The notes under the pieces are model-generated. The model was not told the DNA's origin and ran no database searches. It worked only from the letters and a program-made list of their open reading frames with translations. A stretch of DNA of 64,000 bases from Xiphias gladius (taxonomy: Eukaryota; Chordata; Actinopteri; Istiophoriformes; Xiphiidae). This document shows, one piece after another, positions 23,966-36,329 of the stretch (positions within the stretch are counted from its first letter, which is position 1; every line of letters starts with the position of its first letter). Position numbers and translations under genes: made by a program. Location: NCBI RefSeq assembly GCF_016859285.1, contig NC_053422.1, positions 12,757,501 through 12,821,500 on the forward strand. Direction: 5' to 3'.

Positions 23966-25632
23966 GGTCTTTTCTGCAGTGTTCTGTAGAGTGTTGTGTA
24001 TTTTTGAGGTAGATTTATAGTGTATTATGCTTGCCGAGTGCTCTGATGGACTTGGCTTTTCTCCCAGCAGGGACACAACCATCCCTCAGTTAATGTTCCT
24101 GGAGAGGAGGTATAAGTGTTTCAGCTGACTCTTAACATAAACAAATCACCTATTCCAGTTGCCATAGACAAAAAAAAAAAAAAAATGCAGAGAAAATCAG
24201 GCTGGTTGAAGGAATAAAAACATTCTAAGCAAGTGTTGTTTTCAAAGTCAGTGAGCTCCAGTTAAAATGCATGACAGGAAAGTTATAATCACCGCCTGTC
24301 TACGTGCATAGACACACGCTCTGATATAAAACTCCAGACGCCACATTTACAGGCATTGCTTATTGTTTTTTGTGTTGAGACAAACAGAAATCCGCAGGGT
24401 GACGTGGACACCATCAGATATTCAGTGGATGACATCACAGGCCATTTGTGACCTTTGTGCGGTGAACAGCAGCAAAACACGACAGTAACACATACCACCA
24501 TGCAGTCAGACTACCGCAGGACGTGACCTCTTTGAACTGGCCGAGCAGCCACTTACATCCAGCAAGACGTTGACCCAAAACCACCCAAAAACAAACTGAC
24601 CATCGGTCCGGGGTCCAGCCACTCACTGGCTACTGAGTGTGGGCAGCAGGGATGCATGGGTGTTGCCCTGCTGCCGCTGGAGATCAAGTGGCGGTGGACC
24701 TCTGGAATGCCCGTGGCAAGGATGTGGGCGCCAGTTCTCAGCTGGGATGCCCTGCCACGGCAGTGTTTCCCAGAGTATCAGGTTCTGGGAAACCCCCCGT
24801 GGTTCACAAAAGAGGACAGCTGGTGCCAAACCTCCGGCCATCGCTCCCCCAACCTCTCATCTCTCCTCATTGTGTATCAGAGAATGTGGACCTAGTGCAG
24901 AAGTTCTTGGTCTGGGTTTGGACGACCACAGAGAGTCACAGGTTCACTGTAACATCGCCTTACTAATGCTGCTGCTCTAACACCTGCTGTGTGTCATGTC
25001 CACATTACCTGCATTGATAAAATGATTACAATCTAATCTAATTACTAGGGTAAAGTGATAAGTTGATTAATCGATTATGTGATCGACAGAAAATTAATCA
25101 GCGTTAATTTTTTATAATTGTTTAATTGGTTAAGTAGTTTTTTTTAAGCAAAAATGGATAAAATTCATTGGTTCCGGCTTCAAAAATGTGAATAACTGAT
25201 AGTTTTCTAAATCTTCTAAGAAAGTAAACTTTATTTATTTGGATTTTGGACTCTTGGAAGGACAAAACAATCAACGTCACCTTGGATTTTAAGATTCTGT
25301 GTAGGGCACTTTTCACTGTTTCCTTACATTTTATAGACATTTTATAGATTTTATAGATATCAAGAAATATTAGATGAATAAATAATGAAAATAATTTTTA
25401 TTTGAAAGGAGATGCAGTTCATACCTCAAAAAACATCTGTCGTGCATTTTGTTTACGTTACATCTCATGATAAAATAATTATAATCTAATATAATTACCA
25501 TTTGGAGCTTGGCCTCAGTAACAGCAGGCTGACCCATTTTTGAATTCACAAAGTCAGAACAATTTAACAAGCAAAATGTCAGGCGGCTTATAAAAGTGAC
25601 CACATGGGGACCAGGAAAAACACACAGTTGGA

Positions 25633-25684
<52 letters not shown>

Positions 25685-25728
25685 AGACAGACACAGACAC
25701 ACAGACACAGACAGACACAGACACACAA
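25633..25728. repeat. (AC)n microsatellite with CAGA-containing extension
   Basis: Pure AC for about 47 bases, then a mixed array of acacagacag units. Long minus-strand frames across it are pure repeat translation. Confidence 0.9.
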
Positions 25729-26813
25729 AGTGTTAACTGCAGGATGGTCATGTCTTGAAGTGTATACATAGCCAGCTTTGTGTTGTTCTGCTCTGTTGTG
25801 CGTGGAGCAGCCTGAGAACATGGTGGCCCAGCGCTCCAGCTGCGCTCTGTTACCATTGTGGCAGTGAACCTGCAAATCCACAATCAGGGGGTCTCTACCT
25901 CACACACACCCTAACCCCTGTTGTGAGAAACTCCTCAGTCAGTGATGTGTAGTGGCCTGCAGGGGAAATTCACACACTATAACTGTAACAAATCCTTCCT
26001 GAGGTGCTCTGTCTCGCTCTGTGAAGACCATTAAAGGGCTGTGATGTATTAGCATATGCAGACAATGTGGCAAAAGATTGATGGGCTGTTCTCAGGGGAA
26101 CAGCACTCCTTCCTGTTGCCTTTATAATCCCACGTGAGTCAATAGAGTGATGGTGGAGCTGTCACGTGTTAGCTATTAGGAGTGTACTGTATAAACTGTG
26201 ATAAAATACACTGTCAAATAGAATAGTGAGGCAGCATCTGTCTGAGATGTCATCCAGGTTTCAAGATTGTTTCTGTGTGTGTTTAATGCTGCCACCTGTT
26301 CCTCCTGTTCGATAGAAGCTGCTGCTTTCTCTCAGAAATTTGACTTAAAACTTAACCCAAATTGTCTTACTGTAGTTTTCCCTGAGTGACTAGAGAAACT
26401 AAGACTGTGACACTGACTCGAAATGTTATACAAGAGGGATGAGCTGGAAGAATTTTGCAACATACTGTACAATAATACATGCCCTGTGACTCATTGCCTC
26501 TCTTCCTGTCTACCCCCCTATTACAGTCTCTGAAACACCGAGCCAAGAAGCGAACTACACAGACTGTGGGACACATTATCTTGGCTCTCGTCAGGAGCCA
26601 AGTGTAGCTGGGAGAGCAGAGCAGACAGCAGAGCAGTGGTGCAACTGTGACGTGTATGGCCTGTACCAGAAAAGTGGATAAGAGGTACATCTCACCTCCA
26701 TTACGTCTCCCCAAACCTCTCGCAAACATGATAAGTCATCCACCAGTCCTCTGTATGACACAAATCTCTTTTTACTTTCGCATAAGACATTGAAGAAACA
26801 CGGGAAAACTCAC

Positions 26814-27060
26814 GGATTAATCTTTTCCAGACGATCTTCTGTCTCTCAGTCTCCCTCTGACCAGTGTGTCCTTCTGCTGGCTGCGGTCGTCCCGGCTGAG
26901 TTGGCGTACAGAAGTGGTCCCTTAAACTCCTGCCTGTATGACCCTGAGAGAGTGAGTGGAGAGACCGACAGCTGGAGCAGCTGAACACATGCAAAGGGAG
27001 GGAGAGAGAGAGCGAGAGCGAGAGCCGGAGAGGAGAGAGAGAGAGCGAGGGACAGCCCAT
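26814..27060 (-). promoter_or_regulatory. efemp2: Putative efemp2 first (non-coding) exon and promoter
   Basis: On the minus strand a good donor, attaatcc|gtgagt, ends at 26,814. Upstream lies a locally GC-rich segment with a purine/pyrimidine tract (26,995-27,051). Human EFEMP2 also has a non-coding first exon with the ATG in exon 2. The exact transcription start cannot be read. The link to the coding exons 4 kb away is inferred from strand, spacing and family gene structure. Confidence 0.35.
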
Positions 27061-28569
27061 TCTTACCCCCCCCCCCCCGGCCCCCTGCACTGCCATCCTC
27101 CACTCTCCAAACCCCCTCTCCCTGACCCCCCAGGATGCAAATTCCTGGTCTGCAGCCCAAATTCCAAAATTCCAAATCCGTCCGAATCGCAGGCGGAACA
27201 ACAACTCACAGATTCACACATCCCCCCCCCCATTCTGTAAAACCAATGCCCCTCTTTCTGGTCCCACAACACACCTGGTTTCATTTAAACTAAAACCCCG
27301 CAAAAGCCCCAAGCTCTCCCACCCTTTCCTCCCTCCCTTTCCCCATTTACCCCCCATCTATCTATACTTACCTCCCCCATCTTGTCCTCTTTTTTTTCCA
27401 TAAAGCAACCAAAGCCCTTGCTTTCGTCCAATATGACATCCAGGATATTTATAGCCAAGAAGAGAGAAGTTAATGGAATGTGTACAAAAATTAGAGAGTG
27501 GAGAAGAGAGTGTGTGTGGAGAGCTACTTGGAAAATTTGTCAGCTTATTTCACAGAGTAAACTGGTGGCGCTTTTGGGATAAAATACTGAAAATAAACGT
27601 TCTAACTTCGCTGCTTTGTGTTTGTACATGACTAATCCGCTACTGCACTTGGAATCCTTTAAAAAAAAAATTTTTCTTGCAAAATTTGCAGCCTGTTATG
27701 TTACAAACTGGTTAAGATATTGCTTAACCCACGTTAGTCCTACAAGTTTAAGCCGGACTCAACTTAAAGCCAAACTTTAAGGTCACCCTTTTGCTTTCCA
27801 CAAAATAAAAGCCTCTTCGAAATTAAATGAGCAGCATCCACATTAGTATAATTGCAGACTTCTTTCCAAGACACTTAAGAAATGTAACACCCATTACAAA
27901 ATGATTGCCTGTATTAAAGTTTGCAATTGAACTTTTTTTATTTTTTATAGAAATACTAGTCATTATATTTTTAGAAAGCACAATCTTGCTATTTTTAAAA
28001 TTATGGGCAAAATTACTGTATTTTTATGCTGCTTTTTCAAAGTAAACCTCCAGTGTGCAGGTTTAAAAAACCTTTACTTAACCTCTGAATGCCTATCTGT
28101 CCTGTGTTCCTGGGTGGTGGCAGAGATGGCAGCTGTCATTACAAGGGATGTTGTTGAAAGTCACACTGACAACCCCCTAGCTGGACCAACTGTGCCCCCC
28201 TGGTTGGTCCCTTATTCCCATGGCCACACACAGACATCCCCACACACTGCAGAGCTCCTAATTCACGACACATGTAATCTGCTGGGTATATTTAAAATCT
28301 AAAACACTTGTAATCTGCTGGTCATATTTAAAATCTAAAACACATAGTTTCCTCTGCACAGTGGTTGAAGACTGCTGACAATCTGCCATCTTCACTTTAG
28401 CAGTTTGATTTATCTCTCCCTCTTGCTCTGTTTCCAATCTTCATCCACCACTCACAAGATCAGTAAATCTTGCCTCTGGAATGGCTTAATCATGACATCT
28501 CTCCTATATAACATGGCAGATAAAATTATAACAAAAAACACAATGGCATTTTGATGTAAATATGTTCAT
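27061..28569. other. Spacer between efemp2 promoter and fibp 3' end
   Basis: It begins with a C-rich region, including a 13-C run near 27,066-27,078, and is then AT-rich. A 30-base unit around gtaatctgctggtcatattt is directly repeated at about 28,272-28,342. No supported gene. Confidence 0.5.
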
Positions 28570-28575
28570 TTTATT
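28570..28575 (-). other. fibp: Likely poly(A) signal of fibp
   Basis: Minus-strand AATAAA about 185 bases past the fibp stop codon, at a typical position for a short 3' UTR. Confidence 0.55.
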
Positions 28576-28757
28576 TACAAACCAAATTTACAGACGTTAC
28601 AGGGGATACTGGGGGGGTAATGAAGCTTGAGAAGAAAAATTCATCAGCAAACACAGACAGCACAATCCAAGGGCCTATGAGAACGGCTCCAGCATGGGGG
28701 AAAACAAACCAGAAGATGACTGGGGAGAAGAGAGGGGCGAGCTGCAACAACAACGCT

Positions 28758-31700
28758 TCAGTCATGATACATTTTGAAGATACAGCTTTTGATGACGCCC
28801 ATGTATCTGTCCCACACACCCTGGTGTCTGAGGGGCAGAAAACAGAGACAGAAAGAGAGTAAACTGTAAGTAAATGGAGCAAAGAGGTACTGTAAGTCTC
28901 ATGACAAACTGTAATTGTGAAATCTGGGTGAAGAAAGTAAATGAGGCAATCTTTGTCCACTCTGTGTAATGGGGGGGGGTTACATTTCTTTTTATGAATA
29001 TCTCTTTGTTAAGCATGTCGTGGTGCAGGGCTGTGTAAACCCTTAACTACATTCCTCAGTGTTTGCATGAGAAACAAGGTAACTACAGTTTAAGGAATCG
29101 GGGCGAGATAGGGTGACACCCACTGGTAGAACAGGGACGTCAATATTAGAGAGGATTTTAACATACCAACTTTATGCTTGAGCAGTATTAAATGACTGCC
29201 AAAGCTTACTGTATATCCTTATTTGGTTACTGGTTAGTTTTCCCAAAGCTCTCCACGAAATCATGACTGTATTTTTAGCTTTGGTCACCCGCTTGGGAAT
29301 TGATTACCCTGGCATGGTTGGTGCCATGCTCTGCCTGATAAGTTTTGCAGAATAAAAGCACATTAACTCACTTGAATGTGTCAAGTATGTGTGCAGAGTT
29401 GGTGTAGTGAGTGAGGTAGAGTCTCATGTCCGCAGCTGTCCATCGGTCTGAACGGCACGGCTCAATAAACTGGAGGAGGAAAGGAGGGGAGGAGACGTTA
29501 CATCACACCGTCTCAAAGGCAGACTTTGAAGTTGGCACAGGCCTCAGAAAATCTGGGCCGGAAGATCTGTCTTTGCTTACGTTTGAAAAAAGAAACCTTT
29601 TTAAAAAAGCACAAACCTTCTCCACAAGATCAATGAAGAAATCTCTGACATCTTTTGTGTGGGTTAACTTTGCGGCAATGTTGACAAGGCCCCTGGAAAG
29701 ATTCTACAAAAAGAATTACATTCAAAAAGTATTAGCTTGTTTGACCGTGGCAGGTCCTGACCGATTATATTTAGGCTATGACGGCGGTATAATGTTTCTA
29801 ACCTTGAAATTAGCCTCCATCTCATTAAAAGCTTTAGTCTTTCCTCTGAGAGCTGTACAGACCAGACTGGACCGAGCGGAGAGAACATAAACAGATGAAT
29901 TAGAGATAAAAGAGAATGTTTGGATAAAATTATGTTAGGAAACCAGTACATTTTTCGGTAATCAGCAAAAATGTGTAGATCTGTCTGTGTGTTCCTGTTA
30001 CCTTTTGTGTTGATCCAGCAGATCTTTGTCCGTTATTAAAATCTTCAGCTCCTTCAGCTCTTGTAAAAACTCTTTATCAAGATCGACGTCCATGTCTTCC
30101 ACCATGTTATCTGCAAAGAATATTCAAGTCAGCCACTGTCAAATCAGCTTAAAGGATGATTTTTCTTGATACTATTATCACTACTTAGTCTTTTTTCTTA
30201 AAATTATTCAATTATTATGCCATTACTCAGATTCTGCCTAATCCGGTTAACCTTTTCACCTTCTTATTCGGTAACTTAAAAATTTAAAATTCACCCCTAT
30301 TCTAAAGAGGACCAGGAAAACCTCTTCCTTATTCATAAAACATAACCAACATCAGCGTACATTTTGTTCTCAAGTGAGCCATTTATTTTTACTATTTTCG
30401 CATAGTTTCAAATGTTTCTTTTTTACATTTTGTTGTTTTTGGATTTACCATTAATGTTTTATCGCTCTGCAACCATCAAACTAAGACAAATTAAGTTCAA
30501 TTTGATTAGCGGGTTATATAACTGTTAAAAAATGGTATACGTGCCCCTCACATCGTCTGTCAGCAAAATGGCCAAAGGAAACAACAGAAATCGCTCACCA
30601 ACGGCCCCAACGGTCCAGTTGTTGATAAGCTGCCCAGCACAGAAAGCAAAGTCCTGGAAAGTGAGATATTGTAGCTTTCTTTTCCCTGTCTCAAAGCGAT
30701 TGTTGGCAAAGAAAACAATGGCGGCATAATCCCTGAAACAAGCAGAGGAAGAATTATAGGAGATAACAAAATAGAACAAGACAATCAGGTTGAACTTTGT
30801 TGTTTTCCTTGGTTTGGATATCCTGAACACCTGCCTTTCATGCGGTATTTTAACAGAATTAGTAAACACTAGAAAAACCATGTAGTAATTCAGGATAAAA
30901 ACTACAACAAAACACGACTGAAGCAATACCAGTTTTTGAGGAATAAGCCCGAGGAAGGACAGCTTGTACTCTTTTCTTCTCACTGATTACCTTGCAAGCT
31001 TGTCAGAGAGAAGAAAATGCTGACGTATGTTCTCCACCAGGGGTCCCTTCAGCTCTTCCACAACTTTGAAAACACGTTTGAAGTTGTCAAACTGAAATTA
31101 AACACACGAAGCAAGAGATTTACTGACAAAACGTGACTTTTGTAAAACCTGTACGAATATTTATTCTGCAGGCATTCAGCTGCCCCTTTGTAACTGATAT
31201 ACCGTACACAGCGCTAGAAAAATTTTAGAAAAATTTTAGAAAATAAGCTTGTTGAAATGTTGAAACTTGCTATTCACAGATAACAAATATAGAGCAATGC
31301 ATGAGGTAACAACAAAAAAATGACAGTTCCAGAACTGCTATGTATCAAAACTGCTGCAGACTTCTCTGGTAAAAAATGTGCACTTCCAATTTTAAAACTG
31401 ATAATGCAGATGAACAGTCATTGTGGAGCTCAGAATGTATTTACCTGCCGTCTGCAGCTTTTCAGTGTGACACCTGTCTTGGCACTGATATCGTCTAAGT
31501 CTTTCTTGGTTCCTTTAGACAGTTTCTTTCCCAGGACCTCACGAACAAATGCATCATCAAAAGCATAGTATCTAAACAAAGAAACACACGTAACACGTTT
31601 AAGAATATATTCTCATCTACAATGTCAGGAAACAAGAATAAAGTACTGGGTTTAATAACAAATACATGTCATGGTAGCATCTGCCTTGAGAGGAGGATAA

Positions 31701-32673
31701 CCTAGTTCAAGGAAGATGCATATCCCAGAGATGGAAAAGAGAAAAAAACACAAATCCTTTTGTTTAAATGATGACAGCCAGATACTAGAAACACATCAAA
31801 TAATTTGATGCACATACATGAGAGCATCATTACTGTACCTGTCTATGAGGATGGCTTGTCGATGAGGTGGAATCTGGAACAGGAGCTGGTTGGCTAGTTT
31901 GGCTGGACTGTACAGCAGACGCTCACACATCTGGAAAGTCCTGTACTGGTCCATGGTGTCGCTCAGTAGGACATCTGCGCTCGCCTCACACTCCTCCAGC
32001 ACCCCTCCCTCCATTCGTGCCTTCACCGCATCATTCACTATTGGACAAGCATAGTTCAAAGGTTATATGTAATAACCTGAACTAACATAGCTACTGGTGT
32101 GCGGTGAACAAAGAGCAGGACTAAACCTACTACTGCTACTTCACAATTCACATTGGTTGCTACTGGTGTGCAGGATGTGGAGGCATATGCTGTAGTATTT
32201 GTGCAGGTAATTATAGGTTTCATTATGTGTTTACCAATTTGTTTCCCACATTTGATCACTGGTTACCTAACTTTTTTGATACCTATATTTTAATTCACAA
32301 ATTCATATGTTGCCACCCGTTCAACCAATGAGGAGTGTTTCATTTTAACCGTTTTTAGACGCCCAAAGAGGTGAAACTACAAACTATTTCACAATAGGCC
32401 CCTAAGATTTACCATGCAACCACTTGGGATTGTAAAACCCAGATAGTTCTCAACTTTGTAAAAAAAAAAAAAATACCTTGAATACATCCTGACTCTGTAG
32501 AAGTACCTGCATATTCATCATTATGTCCACAGTCACCTGGAGCACACTGTGACCAAGAGACCCCTTAAATCTATGGTGTGCCCCATACCTGTGTATCCAT
32601 CCAACCAGAGCCGATAAACCTTCTCGTCCATGATGGTGGTGTTACCCACGAACACATCCAGCTCCACTGCCAT
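28758..32673 (-). CDS. fibp: FGF1 intracellular-binding protein (FIBP)
   Basis: Family members bind internalised acidic FGF and act in its mitogenic signalling; human loss causes overgrowth. Coding exons (minus order): 32673-32589, 32037-31839, 31571-31445, 31091-30991, 30732-30599, 30110-30002, 29866-29803, 29703-29617, 29469-29372, 28827-28758. They give 357 residues, equal to the shorter human isoform. Diagnostic blocks: [20 protein letters not shown] near the N-terminus; [17 protein letters not shown] at 172-188; [17 protein letters not shown] near 222-238; C-terminus [18 protein letters not shown]. No signal peptide, membrane segment or catalytic motif is evident. The start ATG sits right after a pyrimidine tract and cag, so a non-coding first exon is likely; a fitting donor is at 32,792/32,791. 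Length and every splice phase agree, so the assignment is secure. Confidence 0.96.
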
Positions 32674-32791
32674 CTGCGTGCAGACAAAGGAGCAAAAGCA
32701 AGGGGGTCAGAAGGTGAATAACAACTAAGTGTTTAGCTTAAGTAACCATCAACAATCACCTGCCAAACACAGACGCCAGGGTGACATTTAC

Positions 32792-33180
32792 CTTGTGTGG
32801 AGCGTTGCCCCAACCAGTTTTAAGCAGCAAGCTCAAATAAAACGCGCAAAGTAAATCGTTAACTTGTATTATCTGAATTTAAACTGACTTTCCATGGCTC
32901 ACTAATTAGCTAACTTCCTCCATTGAAACTTAGCTTCTTGCGCTAGCTGCGTCGCAAAGTTATCCGCCGAGACTACACTGACAGCCGGACAACGAAACGG
33001 TTAAAACCAAATTAATATGACGGCATAATCGGGGGAATGGCGCAGGTTTTAAAGTTCGTATTCAAAGCACGAACATCTGCTAAATGGTGATATCACGGTA
33101 TTGTCGTGGGCCCGCGGTGTCAACAACAGCAGTCGTCCAACACGAACTTCCGCTTTAGTGGCGTCACAGGAAAGGCTCTA
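32792..33180 (-). promoter_or_regulatory. fibp: Putative fibp 5' non-coding exon and promoter
   Basis: On the minus strand, cacaag|gtaaat gives a donor at 32,792 that could splice to the acceptor directly before the fibp ATG. Upstream sequence to about 33,170 is richer in CpG and contains a minus-strand GCGGAAGTT ETS-type site near 33,145-33,153, common in housekeeping promoters. The transcription start was not determined. Confidence 0.4.
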
Positions 33181-33189
33181 CGTCTTTAC

Positions 33190-33788
33190 GCAGTGGTAGA
33201 AAATAACTGAGTAGCCTGCATTTGATCAAGCACTGTGCTTACGCACAGGTTTGAGGTACTTGTACTTTACTTGAACATTTCTATTTTCTGCTGCTTTACA
33301 CCTCTATTTAACTACAGTTCAGGGGCAAATATTGAACTTTTTACTCCGCTGTAGTTACTTTGCAGGTGTAGACTGCAAACACAAAATGTGATCAACAAAT
33401 GAATTTGGATGTATTTTATAAGTTAAGATAAGAGTCCATTAGTCCCTGTGGGCAGATTCACAGGGTACTCAGAGGTATATGACGTAATTAAAAGGATCGC
33501 CACCTTTACCAGCTGCAACATTAAAGTGATGACATCAATGACGTACACATTAATGCATCAATAATTTTAATCCAATAATAAAATATATATTATTTGTAAA
33601 TGTGCCATTCTGCATAACCATTAACTTTTGATTTTTGGTACTCTAAGTACATTTTAATGCTAAAACATTTGTACTTTTACTTAAGTAAAACTTTGGATGT
33701 ATGACTTTTACTTGTAACAGAGGATTTCTACACTGTGGTATTGCTAATTTCACTTAAGTAAGATATCTGAGTACTTCTTCCACCACTG
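33190..33788 (+). repeat. Near-complete MITE-like element
   Basis: It starts cagtggtagaaaataact and ends agtacttcttccaccactg, so the ends form imperfect inverted repeats of the CAGTGGTGGAA type. Internal motifs ggtacttgtactttacttga and cacttaagtaagatatctga match the other copies. It is non-coding. The short ends fit a non-autonomous hAT-type DNA transposon, but the target-site duplication is not clear. Confidence 0.6.
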
Positions 33789-34536
33789 CTCCTACATCGT
33801 TTCCTGATCACACAACAAAAAAAGGTGTGAAAATATATGAATTATTTCCTTTTAATATTTTATATATTTACTTTTTTCAATACATTTTTGATAATGTGTC
33901 TACAGGCAATATACTTTATTATGATGAAAATTATTTCATTTTCATATTTGATTTATTTACTTTGTTTATTCAGTTTTTCATAATGTGTGTGCATGTGTGT
34001 GTTTGAACTTTTGTTATTTAATGTTTATTGTGTTTGTGTCCCTGAATGTTTAACAGTAAAGAACATTTTTTTAATGCACAACAGGGTTATCATAAGTTTT
34101 ATATTCAATTCTTATATATCGTTTAAGTGTGGATCAGAAGCAGTGAGTGTAGTAAACCAAAAACCTGTACTCGTGTACACATTTTTTTTTTAATTATTAC
34201 AAATTGCTCAGAATCCATAAAGATTTTTTTTTTTTTTGTATTATGTGTGTTTTGTTTGTTTGTCGATTAACCAATTTGCGGAGATGATACTTTTATTCTG
34301 AAACAACCACACCGGAAATGTCATTTGTGTTCCTGCAAGTACTTTCCCTCAGTGTTCCCGTTTATCTACAGTTGCCTTTTAATACCTGCGTTCCTTTCCC
34401 GCCTCTCATTCGCTACATTGTAACACTGAACGTTCCAGTGCAGCGTTCTAACGTTGCGACAATGTTACCCGTGATTCTGCGCGAGACTGAAGCGTGTTCG
34501 CTGTTGCTATAGTTGCCGTTGAGCCAAAAAAAAAGC

Positions 34537-34544
34537 TGACGTCA
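34537..34544. promoter_or_regulatory. Consensus CRE palindrome
   Basis: TGACGTCA, the full CREB/ATF site, lies in a GC-richer stretch at about 34,310-34,600. Whether it serves fibp, ccdc85b or nothing is unknown. Confidence 0.35.
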
Positions 34545-35147
34545 CCTCCATCAATTTTTGGGAACAGCCTGGCACAATTTCAAGACGAGTAGCGATCTAT
34601 AGTGACATCTAATCATAATGTGCATTCATATATGTCATCCTTCCGGTTTTGGGTCCTGGTTGTATAAACTGGACGTAACTTGCCTAAAAAAAAGGGGGTG
34701 ACTTTGATGATTGGTGAATAATATGGATGCAGACAATATTACCACCAATCTCAGAGAAAGCGAAGGACACTGTTGTTGTTTTTTTGTGACATTCATGAGT
34801 GTTAGTGCATTGATAAGACAGCAGTTGGTTACATTATTACGGAGAGCAAGATTCACCATATGGTACCTAGCTTGATTGTTTCAGGTAGTTCTCATGGTTG
34901 TACGGGGTTGGGGTTTTTTTGTTTTTGTTTTTGTTTTTATATGTTTGAATTGAAAAACCCCCCAGTCGTCATTGTGTCCCCCCACCCCTGAAACCAAACC
35001 TCTGTGGTGACTTACAGGAAGCTGGCGGTGGCAGCGTGTAATAAACCTACCAGACTCCATAACTGAGACCTATCTCTTTACAGTGGACCCAAGTCCCATC
35101 ATTCCACTCCAGCGTCCCATTAATTTGAAGCAAGACACTCATTACTA

Positions 35148-35148
<1 letters not shown>

Positions 35149-35193
<45 letters not shown>
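35149..35193. repeat. (AC)n microsatellite
   Basis: Pure AC dinucleotides for about 45 bases. Confidence 0.95.
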
Positions 35194-35195
<2 letters not shown>

Positions 35196-36329
35196 TCAAA
35201 CGACAACGGACGATTATGTGAGGACTCGAATTACAACAGTGCGCTTGGCAGCCAGGCAGCAGCCTATTGTTGATCTCTGCCCTTTCATTTGTGCTGTTAG
35301 TCATTTTAAAATGTGTCAGATCAGAGATGGGCTTCTGTGTGCGCACCGGGCCTCTACAGCATGCGCTTCGCTCGCTGCCTGCGTGTACACAATCTGCTCT
35401 CTTTTCCTCCAGCGATTAATCTAAATAAATCCCCGTAAATCCCTCTCCTCGCCCTCCCTTTCTGTTTTTTTCCGAAATGTGTCCTTCAAAATCACAACAT
35501 GGGAGAAAACGACTCAGTCAACATGTCTTTTTGTCGGATCTCTCGCTGCGCATCGACACTCATTTCTAACCTCACATGACACCCTGATTCCGTCCCCGGC
35601 TCCCCCTTGCACGGTTAACACCCTACATTGTTTTGGCCTCAGTGAAACAATGGAGGTGGGACAGAGGGCGGAAGGATGTGGCTGAATGCCTCAGCATAAA
35701 CCCATGGAAAAAAGCCTGCAGTCACACTTTCCGCCAGTGTTCTTTGAAAAGAAACGATTACAACCAGGAGTCACTCATGATACAACTGCACTGCACTGTG
35801 GCCCACATCTTTCGCCGCGGTGAGCGCCACGGGCATGTAGGACGCTGATGTATCGCTCATGTTTCGTAAAGATGTGGAGGGCGAAGGTCTGGTTATATGT
35901 CCTCAGTCTTCTGAGGGCGAGATCGGTCCAATGAACAGAAAATCCCAGAGGAAGTGGCTTCACACAGGCCTTTCCTACTCACTTCCTCTGTATCTCGTGC
36001 CTATCCATGTTGTTTTGTTTTCACAGTGTGATAGGGGTAAAAAAAAACAAACACATTTTTGAATCCAAATGGGGGCGCGCAAATTCTTCACTGAGAAAGT
36101 GCATGGAAGCAGATCCTCATCCCCACATCTTGCTGTTTTTTTGTTTTTTTTGTTTTTTTTTCGTAATTTAAACGAGATGACCAGGGTCAGTCCAGAGTGG
36201 GATCGGGGAGCTGGTCGATTCTATTCTGCCACATACGATCATGCCATAACATGGTGGGTCGAGGAGTCACTGGAAACCTTAGAGGAAACCATAAATATTT
36301 CGGATTACAATCTAACCGACGTGTCAAGT

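Larger units (their letters stand above)
22673..26812. other. Probable first intron of efemp2
   Basis: Lies between the start-codon exon (acceptor attag just before the ATG) and the putative non-coding first exon. It holds a MITE-like copy (23,385-23,965), a multi-frame-open GC-rich block (24,630-24,980), a dispersed repeat (about 25,030-25,340) and a CA tract (25,633-25,728). No separate gene is supported. Confidence 0.4.
33790..36320. other. Spacer between fibp and ccdc85b
   Basis: No supported gene. It contains a (AC)n tract (35,149-35,193), a palindromic CRE (34,537-34,544), and poly(T) runs. Several short open frames here lack domains. Confidence 0.5.

Noticed and set aside
25554-25883. 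Overlapping minus-strand frames of Cys/Val repeats
   Set aside because: Translation of a (CA)n microsatellite.
26701-27204. 167-codon minus-strand frame near the efemp2 promoter
   Set aside because: Low-complexity Ser/Leu/Gly translation of the purine/pyrimidine tract, with no domain.
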